5,218 nucleotides of DNA. Source: Betaproteobacteria bacterium RBG_16_58_11 (GTDB lineage Bacteria > Pseudomonadota > Gammaproteobacteria > Burkholderiales > Thiobacteraceae). The translations under genes and the position numbers were made by a program. The notes under the pieces are model-generated. The model was not told where the DNA came from and did not search any database. It worked only from the letters and a program-made list of their open reading frames with translations. This document shows positions 1 through 5,218 of the stretch, piece by piece; positions within the stretch are counted from its first letter, which is position 1, and the number at the start of each line of letters is the position of its first letter. The stretch lies in NCBI GenBank assembly GCA_001770235.1, contig MEQN01000129.1, positions 1-5,218 of the forward strand, read 5' to 3'.

Positions 1-148
1 ATGCTGCGCGTGTCTGATGCCGAATGGGTGCTGCGCCTGCCGGTGGTGCTGTTCACCAGTTTTATCGGCTATGGATGCTGCGCGTGTCTGATGCCGAATG
101 GGTGCTGCGCCTGCCGGTGGTGCTGTTCACCAGTTTTATCGGCTATGG
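1..148. repeat. Perfect 74 bp tandem duplication (two copies) inside the glycosyltransferase gene
   Basis: Bases 1-74 and 75-148 are identical at every position, and the identity stops at once at 149. The unit encodes about 25 residues (MLRVSDAEW... to ...FIGYG) of the glycosyltransferase. As 74 = 3 x 24 + 2, the frame that reads the first copy correctly (starting at base 1) reads the second copy out of phase and hits TGA at 193-195. The frame that reads the second copy and the rest of the gene has TGA at 15-17 in the first copy. Removing one copy restores one open frame from the window edge to 1418. Either a recent slippage or recombination duplication broke the gene, or this is a contig-end assembly artefact. 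The repeat begins exactly at base 1, which favours an artefact. Confidence 0.95.
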
Positions 149-1418
149 CTTGTATCGGCTGTTGCGCGGTTGGGACGAAGAAAAAGCGGCGCTGATCGCG
201 CTGATCTATCTGCTGTCGCCCATGAATTGGCTCGGCTTCATCATTACCACCGATGCCGGCTTGGTCTTCTTCAGCTTCCTCACGGTGTACTTGGCCGCGC
301 GCGCCCTGCAAAGTGGCAAGACCAAGTATTTCGTTTGGGCCGGCGTGGCGTTTGGGCTGGCGTGCTTATCTAAATATTTCGCTGCGCTGCTCGGCTTGGC
401 GTTGATCGCGTATTGGGCGGCCACTTACAGCGCGCGCGCGCAAAGTCGAAATTTTGTGTGGCTGTTCGCTGCGGCCTTGCCCTTCATTGCGCTCAATGTG
501 TATTGGAACTATGGCCATTGCTGGGCCAATGTGATGTTCAATGTGTTTAACCGGCATGAGAATGCCGGTGTCGCGCTGCACAAGCCACTGCTGTATGGCT
601 TGCTCCATCTGTATTTGATGACGCCGCTGGCCGTGTGGTGGCTGATCAAGCAGCGCGCGGGTCTGGGCCGGGCGCTGAAAGACGAGCGCTTCCGTTTGCT
701 GGCTTTCGTCGTCGCGCTGCCCATGGCGGTGTTCGCGCTGCTCTCCTTGGTGAAAGTCATCGGCCTGCATTGGCTGTTGTCGTTTTATCCTTTTGTGTTC
801 GCACTCCTTGCCTACTGGCTGAGCCGGGAGCAGTTGGCGAGTTTGCTGCGCTTCATGCGCTATTACGCCGGCGCGCATCTCGTGTTGTTTGCGGTGATTT
901 TGCTGATGCCGATGGCGGCGTGGCAGGCCACGCCTTATGCGCGCGGCGCGGTGCTGATGTTCAAGACCGCTGAATTGCTGGAGCAGGTGGAAGCCTACAG
1001 CAACCGATATGTGTTGGCGTCCGAGGGCTATTCCATGGCGGCGATTTTGTCCTATGCGGCGCGCAGCAATGTATTGGTGTTCGGCGAAGCGTCTTCGCAT
1101 GCGCGGCATGATGATATCGTGACCGATTTTCGCAAGTTGAACGGTAAAAATATCCTGGTATTGTTGAAGCAGCCGCCGGTGTTCGAGCGCTACGGCCCCT
1201 ATTTCAGATCGATCGAATTCAGCGAATTGACGCTGCATGGCGCGAAGTTTTATCTGGTGCTGGGCCAAGGCTTTAACTACGCCTCCTATCGCGACCAAGT
1301 GTTGCGGCGGGTGAAGGAGAAGTACTATGCGGTACCGGCTTACCTGCCGATGAAAAGCTGCTATTTTTGCGAGCGATATTTCCCGAATGAAACTTGCCGG
1401 CCTAAATCGAAGCTATGA
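75..1418 (+). CDS. GT-C family membrane glycosyltransferase (ArnT/PMT-like, GT39/GT83 type), N-terminus missing
   Basis: Integral inner-membrane glycosyltransferase that in this family moves a sugar from a polyprenyl-phosphate carrier to an acceptor on the periplasmic side. Counting from codon 75, visible family features are the RLPVVLF helix start (residues 12-18), the TTDAG motif (58-62) starting a helix, the GLACLSKY block (94-101), and NVYWNYGHCW (141-150). The rest alternates hydrophobic helices with short loops, and a soluble tail of about 130 residues follows. The expected first periplasmic loop, with the catalytic acidic residues and the DHPP-type motif, is absent, so roughly 70-100 N-terminal residues should lie left of the window. 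ATG 75 is therefore probably an internal methionine. An in-frame ATG at 24 only reads out-of-phase repeat sequence. The tail carries C429, C432 and C441 (CX2CX8C). The stop overlaps the next start (ATGA, 1415-1418). Family assignment is firm; the sugar and acceptor are unknown. Confidence 0.8.
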   Translation: MLRVSDAEWVLRLPVVLFTSFIGYGLYRLLRGWDEEKAALIALIYLLSPMNWLGFIITTDAGLVFFSFLTVYLAARALQSGKTKYFVWAGVAFGLACLSKYFAALLGLALIAYWAATYSARAQSRNFVWLFAAALPFIALNVYWNYGHCWANVMFNVFNRHENAGVALHKPLLYGLLHLYLMTPLAVWWLIKQRAGLGRALKDERFRLLAFVVALPMAVFALLSLVKVIGLHWLLSFYPFVFALLAYWLSREQLASLLRFMRYYAGAHLVLFAVILLMPMAAWQATPYARGAVLMFKTAELLEQVEAYSNRYVLASEGYSMAAILSYAARSNVLVFGEASSHARHDDIVTDFRKLNGKNILVLLKQPPVFERYGPYFRSIEFSELTLHGAKFYLVLGQGFNYASYRDQVLRRVKEKYYAVPAYLPMKSCYFCERYFPNETCRPKSKL

Positions 1419-2290
1419 ACGCGCCACTTGAATTGATTCGTCTGCTGCGCCCGAAACAATGGGTGAAAAGCCTGTTTGTCTTCGTCGGGCTGTTATTCGG
1501 CCACGCCTGGGGCGATGCGAGCATGGTGTGGCGCGTGTTCGCGGCGGCGGGCGGCTTCGCGCTGGTGTCGAGTTGCGTTTACATATTGAACGATATCGCC
1601 GACCGTGAGGCGGATCGCCAGCATCCGCGCAAGCGCAATCGGCCCTTGGCGCGTGGCAGCGTCAGCTTGAACGCGGCGGTGGCTTTAGCGCTCGTGGTCG
1701 GCACGGCGGGCGGCGTGCTCGGCTATTATGCTTCGCCCCTCGTCACGATGTTGCTCGCGCTCTACGGTCTGATGAATATTGCCTACACCTTGGGCTTGAA
1801 ACGCGTGGTGATTCTGGATGTGTTCATCATCGCCGCCGGCTTCATGCTGCGCTTGCTGGCCGGTACCAGCGGCGTCGGCATCCCGCCGTCGCAGTGGCTG
1901 CTGCTGTGCGGTTTGATGCTCACGCTGTTCCTCGGTTTCGTGAAACGCCGCGCCGAATTGGGAAATGAGGACACCAATAAAACTGGGCAGCGCAAAGTGC
2001 TGCGCGATTACACTGCGGCCTTGCTGGACCCGATGATCACGATCACCGCCGCATGCATCGTCATGAGCTACAGTTTGTACACGCTGAGCCCAGAAACCAT
2101 CGCCATGCATGGCACGTCGATGTTGATGCTCACCGTGCCGTTCGTGATGTATGGTGTGTTCCGCTATCTTTTTCTGTTGCACCAGCATAGCCAAGGCGAA
2201 GATCCGGCGAGCGAAGCCGTGCAGGATCCGCATTTGGCCATAACGCTTGTTGCTTGGCTGGCGGTCACGATATGGCTGATCGTCCGATAA
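1415..2290 (+). CDS. UbiA-superfamily prenyltransferase, decaprenyl-phosphate phosphoribosyltransferase type
   Basis: Predicted 291-residue polytopic membrane enzyme. The start RLLRPKQWVKSLFVF (residues 9-23) and the first aspartate motif NDIADREAD (59-67: N59, D60, D63, D67), followed by HPRKRNRPLA, are typical of the bacterial decaprenyl-phosphate phosphoribosyltransferase (Rv3806c-like) branch of UbiA rather than of ubiquinone or heme O synthases. A second conserved block is YTLGLKRVVILD (124-135, with K129 and D135), and FVKRRAEL lies at 175-182. Family members transfer 5-phosphoribose from PRPP to polyprenyl phosphate, the first step towards lipid-linked arabinose or ribose donors. The ATG at 1415 overlaps the upstream stop by 4 bases and has no strong Shine-Dalgarno, suggesting translational coupling to the glycosyltransferase. 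Length is normal for the family and no key residue is missing. No epimerase genes (DprE1/DprE2-like) are visible in the window, so the final sugar cannot be stated. Confidence 0.85.
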   Translation: MNAPLELIRLLRPKQWVKSLFVFVGLLFGHAWGDASMVWRVFAAAGGFALVSSCVYILNDIADREADRQHPRKRNRPLARGSVSLNAAVALALVVGTAGGVLGYYASPLVTMLLALYGLMNIAYTLGLKRVVILDVFIIAAGFMLRLLAGTSGVGIPPSQWLLLCGLMLTLFLGFVKRRAELGNEDTNKTGQRKVLRDYTAALLDPMITITAACIVMSYSLYTLSPETIAMHGTSMLMLTVPFVMYGVFRYLFLLHQHSQGEDPASEAVQDPHLAITLVAWLAVTIWLIVR

Positions 2291-2297
2291 GGTGAAA

Positions 2298-2413
2298 CTC
2301 GCGCAGCGAGCCTAAGTCCCTCTCGCCCGCTTGCGGGACTGCGGAAGGGTCGCTGCAGAGCAGCGGGGTACCCACCGGCGTACCCCTTGCGGGTGAAGAG
2401 CAAGGAGAGAGGG
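2298..2413. repeat. Multi-hairpin palindromic intergenic element (REP-like)
   Basis: It begins 8 bases after the prenyltransferase stop. A series of short perfect inverted repeats is visible: 2298-2302 with 2306-2310 (CTCGC/GCGAG, 3-base loop); 2315-2320 with 2335-2340 (AGTCCC/GGGACT); 2326-2329 with 2334-2337 (CCCG/CGGG); 2351-2356 with 2360-2365 (CGCTGC/GCAGCG, 3-base loop); 2365-2371 with 2380-2386 (GGGGTAC/GTACCCC, 8-base loop). An outer pair, 2318-2324 with 2407-2413 (CCCTCTC/GAGAGGG), brackets the inner hairpins. The 8-mer CTTGCGGG occurs at 2330-2337 and again at 2386-2393. No T-run follows, so it is not a standard intrinsic terminator. This layout resembles dispersed palindromic intergenic repeats. 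Copies elsewhere in the genome cannot be seen from here, so the class is an inference. Confidence 0.6.
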
Positions 2414-2521
2414 CAACGATTAACCGTACCTCGCCCCAGAAAAAATCTTCGACTTACGCTTGATTCGAGTTGGGTGCGGCCGCTAACCTTAAAAGGTGGC
2501 GATGCTTGGTGAGAACCCATT

Positions 2522-2716
2522 ATGGAAATAGCTGGAAATAGCCTTAATGCTTTGGTCAACAACACCAATGCTCAGGAATTGAGCGTGGCCGTGCTGAAAA
2601 AGGCCTTGGATAGTCAAACCCAGGCGGCCTTGTCCTTGATTCAAGCCATTCCCCAACCGCCCTCTACTTCGGGTTTGCCGCCCCACCTCGGGCGGAACAT
2701 CAATACCACGGCTTAA
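2522..2716 (+). CDS. YjfB-like putative motility protein, 64 residues
   Basis: Small soluble protein resembling the YjfB-type putative motility protein family, named for Bacillus subtilis YjfB, whose molecular role is not established. Matching features are an N-terminal MEIA start, an amphipathic helical middle with VAVLKKALDSQTQAA (residues 22-36), a proline-rich linker (44-54) and the closing PPHLGRNINTTA (53-64), a characteristic end for the family. No signal peptide or membrane segment is seen. A Shine-Dalgarno-like GGTGAG (2508-2513) lies 8 bases before ATG 2522, supporting this start. It stands alone between a structured repeat and a promoter for the next gene; no flagellar or chemotaxis gene is adjacent. 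A partial flagellar-sigma -10 resemblance upstream (2479-2486) is noted under findings. Family call is good, function uncertain. Confidence 0.85.
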   Translation: MEIAGNSLNALVNNTNAQELSVAVLKKALDSQTQAALSLIQAIPQPPSTSGLPPHLGRNINTTA

Positions 2717-2742
2717 CGCCTGCTCGCTGCCCCCTCGGGTTA

Positions 2743-2771
2743 GTGACAAACTCAGCTTAACTCCGGATAAT
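2743..2771 (+). promoter_or_regulatory. Probable sigma70-type promoter of the SCO/SenC gene
   Basis: GTGACA (2743-2748, 5/6 to TTGACA) and GATAAT (2766-2771, 5/6 to TATAAT) are separated by exactly 17 bases. Transcription would start near 2778, leaving a leader of about 32 bases with the Shine-Dalgarno AAGGA (2800-2804) 5 bases before ATG 2810. It lies in the 93-base gap after the motility gene. The call is based on consensus match and position only. Confidence 0.6.
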
Positions 2772-2809
2772 CCCGTCCTCTTTTAATTTCATTCACGGAA
2801 AGGACGGCG

Positions 2810-3415
2810 ATGCGTATTTCGCCCGTTTTTCAGGGGTTTATTGGCCTTGCGCTGAGCTTGATGCTGGCCGGATGCGGCCCCAGTGCGCCCAGCAAAAGCC
2901 CATTTCAGGGCACCGATATCACCGGTGTGGATTGGGGCAAGGATTTCAATCTCACCGACCACACCGGGCGCCGCCGCACCTTGGCCGATTTTCATGGCAA
3001 GGCAGTGGCGCTCTTCTTCGGCTATACGCATTGCCCCGATGTTTGCCCAACCACGCTGGGCGAGTTGGCGCAAACTCTCAAACAATTAGGCAAGGATGCT
3101 GGCAAGGTGCAAGTGCTGTTCGTGACGCTGGATCCGGAGCGGGATACCCCGGCGGTGCTCGCGCAGTATGTGCCCTCATTCAATCCGGCCTTTTTAGGAT
3201 TGACTGGAACCGAAGACGAGGTCGCCATCGTTGCGAAGTCGTTCAAGGTGTTTTATCAGAAGCAGGCCAGCGCCTCGAAGCTGGGCTATACCTTGGATCA
3301 CAGCGCCAACACTTTTGTATTCGACCCCCAAGGCCGTCTGCGTCTGATGTATGGCTTTGGCCGGGGTGTGGCTCCGATGGTCCACGATATCAATCAGTTA
3401 TTGTCCGGAAAATAG
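2810..3415 (+). CDS. SCO1/SenC family copper-binding lipoprotein (cytochrome oxidase assembly)
   Basis: Predicted 201-residue thioredoxin-fold protein that binds copper and supports copper-centre assembly in terminal oxidases, acting as a membrane-anchored periplasmic protein. A type II signal peptide is visible: hydrophobic residues 8-20 and lipobox LAGC with C22 as the lipidated cysteine. The SCO domain runs from about residue 40. It has FFGYTHCPDVCP (69-80) with copper ligands C75 and C79, VTLDPERDTP (105-114), and the conserved histidine H164 in LDHSANTFV; all three ligands are intact. Residue C22 should be processed and is not a copper ligand. Length is normal. The start is supported by AAGGA at 2800-2804 and by the signal peptide beginning at once. 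It has its own likely promoter upstream and a hairpin downstream, so it is probably monocistronic, 150 bases ahead of ccoN. Whether it serves CcoN, another copper oxidase or a redox role is not decided by the sequence. Confidence 0.95.
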   Translation: MRISPVFQGFIGLALSLMLAGCGPSAPSKSPFQGTDITGVDWGKDFNLTDHTGRRRTLADFHGKAVALFFGYTHCPDVCPTTLGELAQTLKQLGKDAGKVQVLFVTLDPERDTPAVLAQYVPSFNPAFLGLTGTEDEVAIVAKSFKVFYQKQASASKLGYTLDHSANTFVFDPQGRLRLMYGFGRGVAPMVHDINQLLSGK

Positions 3416-3417
3416 GC

Positions 3418-3448
3418 GGCCCCGGTATTTTCCGGCGCGGCCTTTCTT
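3418..3448 (+). terminator. Probable intrinsic terminator after the SCO/SenC gene
   Basis: Two bases after the TAG stop, GGCC-CCGG (3418-3425) faces CCGG-CGC-GGCC (3432-3442) across a 6-base loop, with a 3-base bulge on the 3' side, followed by TTTCTT (3443-3448). The GC-rich stem and T-rich tail fit an intrinsic terminator. The bulge and interrupted T-run make it imperfect. Confidence 0.45.
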
Positions 3449-3476
3449 GCCGGTAAATACTATTTAAGTATATACT
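3447..3476 (+). promoter_or_regulatory. Candidate promoter of the ccoNO operon
   Basis: TTGCCG (3447-3452, 4/6 to TTGACA) and TATACT (3471-3476, 5/6 to TATAAT) are 18 bases apart, in the only AT-rich stretch of the window (about 3451-3515). A second TATACT lies at 3479-3484, so the exact -10 is uncertain. The leader to ccoN would be about 80 bases. No convincing FNR/ANR box (TTGAT-N4-ATCAA) is seen here, although cbb3 operons are often under such control. Confidence 0.35.
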
Positions 3477-3478
3477 TA
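3465..3478. promoter_or_regulatory. 14 bp perfect palindrome, possible operator before ccoN
   Basis: TAAGTATATACTTA reads identically on both strands. Its right half overlaps a TATACTT direct repeat (3471-3477 and 3479-3485), and the pair TTTAAG (3463-3468)/CTTAAA (3487-3492) brackets the region. It overlaps the candidate -10 elements, a position where a dimeric regulator could act. AT-rich DNA gives short palindromes by chance, so a regulatory role is an inference. Confidence 0.35.
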
Positions 3479-3565
3479 TATACTTTCTTAAAGCCGCAAG
3501 AAACAAGACAAATTTATCCCCTATGTCTGCAAGCCTGCCTTGAGGGGCGAGCACAGGAGTCAAGC

Positions 3566-5026
3566 ATGGCGTCGGTCAGCATCTCAAGCAAGGAACAATA
3601 CAATTTTGACGTCGTCCGCAAATTCGCGGTGATGACCCTGGTGTGGGGGGTGGTGGGCATGTTGGCGGGCGTGTATATCGCCTCCGAATTGGCCTGGCCG
3701 TTTCTGAATTTCGATAGCCCGTATATCAGTTTTGGCCGTTTGCGCCCGGTGCATACCGGCGGGGTGGTTTTCGGCTTCGGCGGTTCGGCCTTATTCGCGA
3801 CGTCTTATTATATTGTGCAGCGCACCTGCCAAACCCGGCTGTTTTCCGATGCGCTGGCCAACTTCACGTTCTGGGGCTGGCAAGCGGTGATCGTGTTGGC
3901 CGCGACCAGCTACATTCTGGGCTTCTCGCAAGGCCGCGAGTACGCGGAAATGGAGTGGCCGATCGACATCCTGATCGAAGTGGTGTGGATCGCTTACATG
4001 ATCGTGTTTTTCGGCACCGTGATGCGCCGCAAGCAGCCGCACATCTATGTCGCCAACTGGTTCTACATCGCCTTCATTCTCGCGACCGCCTTGCTGCACA
4101 CTTTCAATAACCTGGCGATGCCGGTCGATCTGTTCTCGATGAAATCCTACAGTCTGTTCTCCGGCGCGCAGGATGCGATGACGCAGTGGTGGTATGGCCA
4201 CAATGCGGTGGGCTTTTTCCTCACTGCGGCTTTCCTCGGCATGATGTATTACTTCGTGCCCAAACAGGCCGGCCGGCCGATCTATTCTTATCGTTTGTCC
4301 ATCGTGCATTTTTGGGCGCTGTCCTTTTTGTACATGTGGGTCGGTTCGCACCATTTGCACTGGACCGCGATTCCCGATTGGACTTCCACCCTCGCGGCGA
4401 CTTTCTCCATCATGCTGCTGCTACCCTCATGGGGCGGCATGATCAACGGCATCATGACGCTGTCCGGCGCGTGGGATAAGCTGCGCACCGATCCGATCAT
4501 GCGCTTCCTGGCGGTGGCCTTGTCCTTCTACGGCATGTCCACGTTCGAAGGCCCGATCATGTCGCTGAAAGACGTGAACGCGCTGTCGCACTACACCGAC
4601 TGGACCATCGGCCATGTGCATTCAGGCGCGCTGGGCTGGGTGGCGATGATCACCTTCGGCTCCTTTTACCACATGATTCCCAAGCTCTGGGATACCAAGC
4701 TCTATAGCCAGCGCCTGGTGTATTGGCATTTCTGGCTCGCCACCATCGGCATCCTGCTCTACATCATCGCGATGTGGATATCGGGCATCGGCCAAGGCGT
4801 GATGTGGCGCACCTTCGATGACTTCGGCAACCTGAAGTATTCATTCGCCGAGACGGTCGAGATGGTGAAGCCGTTCTATGCCATGCGCGCCATCGGCGGC
4901 ATGTTCTTCCTCGGCGGCGTGTTTATCATGGTGTACAACGTGTGGATGACGGTCGGCCAAGCCAAGCGCGAATCGGCCGAACTGGATGCCAAGCTCGCTG
5001 CGAAGCTGGCAAGAGCCGGCGCGTAA
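3566..5026 (+). CDS. ccoN: cbb3-type cytochrome c oxidase subunit I (CcoN)
   Basis: Catalytic subunit of the high-affinity cbb3 oxidase in the inner membrane, which reduces O2 to water with electrons from the CcoO/CcoP cytochromes and pumps protons. The predicted protein has 486 residues, a normal length. Expected ligands are all visible: H63 in RPVHTGG (low-spin heme b), H212 in WYGHNAVGF (CuB), H262-H263 in GSHHLHW (CuB), Y256 in FLYMWVG (the position of the cbb3 cross-linked tyrosine), and H350 and H352 in TIGHVHSG (heme b3 and heme b). The conserved glutamate of STFEGP is E328. Many hydrophobic helices span the length, and the end is a short charged, alanine- and lysine-rich tail. AGGAG (3555-3559) lies 6 bases before ATG 3566, fixing the start. 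The next gene, ccoO, follows after 18 bases, as in a standard ccoNO(Q)P operon. Confidence 0.98.
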   Translation: MASVSISSKEQYNFDVVRKFAVMTLVWGVVGMLAGVYIASELAWPFLNFDSPYISFGRLRPVHTGGVVFGFGGSALFATSYYIVQRTCQTRLFSDALANFTFWGWQAVIVLAATSYILGFSQGREYAEMEWPIDILIEVVWIAYMIVFFGTVMRRKQPHIYVANWFYIAFILATALLHTFNNLAMPVDLFSMKSYSLFSGAQDAMTQWWYGHNAVGFFLTAAFLGMMYYFVPKQAGRPIYSYRLSIVHFWALSFLYMWVGSHHLHWTAIPDWTSTLAATFSIMLLLPSWGGMINGIMTLSGAWDKLRTDPIMRFLAVALSFYGMSTFEGPIMSLKDVNALSHYTDWTIGHVHSGALGWVAMITFGSFYHMIPKLWDTKLYSQRLVYWHFWLATIGILLYIIAMWISGIGQGVMWRTFDDFGNLKYSFAETVEMVKPFYAMRAIGGMFFLGGVFIMVYNVWMTVGQAKRESAELDAKLAAKLARAGA

Positions 5027-5044
5027 AAGGGATAAGGAATCGGC

Positions 5045-5218
5045 ATGAACTTCAATTTCAAACATGAGTGGATCGAGACCAACGTCGGCTTGATGCTGGT
5101 GTTGACCATGATCGCGATCAGCATCGGTGGTCTGGTGGAAATCGCGCCACTGTTCTTGATCAAAAGCACGATTGAAAACACTAAGGATGCAAAAACCGGT
5201 CTAGAAACCATTCGCCCC
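5045..5218 (+). CDS. ccoO: cbb3-type cytochrome c oxidase subunit II (CcoO), 3' end cut by the window
   Basis: The first 58 codons of the membrane-anchored monoheme cytochrome c subunit that passes electrons to CcoN. It starts MNFNFKHEWIETNVG, then one hydrophobic helix (about residues 14-38) containing the family motif GGLVEIAPLF (28-37, with E32), then the start of the periplasmic part ending at TGLETIRP. The heme-binding CXXCH motif expected shortly afterwards lies beyond the right edge. AAGGA (5034-5038) is 6 bases before ATG 5045, and the gene sits 18 bases downstream of the ccoN stop, so the two are surely cotranscribed. The frame is open to the last base, with no sign of damage. Confidence 0.95.
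   Translation, partial: MNFNFKHEWIETNVGLMLVLTMIAISIGGLVEIAPLFLIKSTIENTKDAKTGLETIRP

Noticed and set aside
1..195. A separate 64-residue cysteine-rich small protein starting at base 1
   Set aside because: Its cysteine-rich second half (CCAC...CCACRWCC) is only the repeat unit read out of phase. It is a by-product of the duplication rather than a designed peptide.
366..1298. Long open frame of 310 codons on the minus strand, opposite the glycosyltransferase
   Set aside because: Its product is rich in H, Q and R with no recognisable domain, typical of an antisense shadow of a GC-rich membrane-protein gene. The + strand frame has clear family motifs.
2773..2807. Inverted repeat CCGTCCT/AGGACGG that could hide the Shine-Dalgarno of the SCO gene
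   Set aside because: The predicted transcription start, near 2778, falls at the end of the 5' arm, so most of that arm would not be in the mRNA. The 21-base loop also makes the hairpin weak.
2872..3456. 194-codon + strand open frame overlapping the SCO gene in another frame
   Set aside because: Low-complexity composition with no domain. It is fully explained as a shadow of the SCO gene, which has a lipobox and intact copper ligands.
3518..3547. CCCCT/AGGGG with an inner CAAG/CTTG pairing just upstream of the ccoN Shine-Dalgarno, considered as a riboswitch or attenuator
   Set aside because: The stems are only 4-5 bp with large interior gaps and match no riboswitch class I know.
1..5218. tRNA or rRNA genes, CRISPR arrays, insertion sequences, phage or defence genes
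   Set aside because: None seen. There are no spaced direct repeats beyond the 74 bp pair, no transposase-like frame and no tRNA-like cloverleaf, and the intergenic gaps are all short.

Overview
The window looks like chromosomal DNA of a Gram-negative proteobacterium, most likely a betaproteobacterium or a related gammaproteobacterium. The reasons are a moderately GC-rich composition, a cbb3-type oxidase operon starting ccoN-ccoO, a SCO/SenC lipoprotein, and a small YjfB-type motility protein. No genus can be named from the sequence alone. All genes are on the + strand and most of the window is coding.

Region 1 (1-2290) is a two-gene envelope-glycan unit. It holds a GT-C (ArnT/PMT-like) membrane glycosyltransferase whose N-terminus lies off the left edge, followed with an ATGA overlap by a UbiA-superfamily prenyltransferase of the decaprenyl-phosphate phosphoribosyltransferase type. 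The likely logic is that the UbiA protein makes a polyprenyl-phosphate-linked sugar and the GT-C enzyme uses a lipid-linked sugar outside the inner membrane. The first 148 bases are a perfect 2 x 74 bp tandem repeat inside the glycosyltransferase gene. Because 74 is not a multiple of 3, the second copy shifts the frame, so the gene is either disrupted or the repeat is an assembly error at a contig end.

Region 2 (2291-2809) is non-coding DNA around one small gene. Just after the prenyltransferase stop lies a compact multi-hairpin element (2298-2413) resembling a REP-like intergenic palindromic repeat. A 64-residue YjfB-like putative motility protein follows (2522-2716), then a good sigma70-type promoter (2743-2771).

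Region 3 (2810-5218) is respiratory. It contains a SCO1/SenC copper lipoprotein with intact copper ligands, a probable terminator, an AT-rich promoter region with a 14 bp perfect palindrome, then ccoN (complete) and the first 58 codons of ccoO, cut by the right edge. SCO/SenC proteins handle copper for oxidase assembly, so its position next to the oxidase that needs CuB makes functional sense, although the two appear to be separately transcribed.

I do not see a clearly novel system. The points most worth a second look are the frame-breaking 74 bp duplication, the structured repeat element, the GT-C/UbiA coupling with an unusual cysteine-bearing tail, and the palindromic control region before ccoN.
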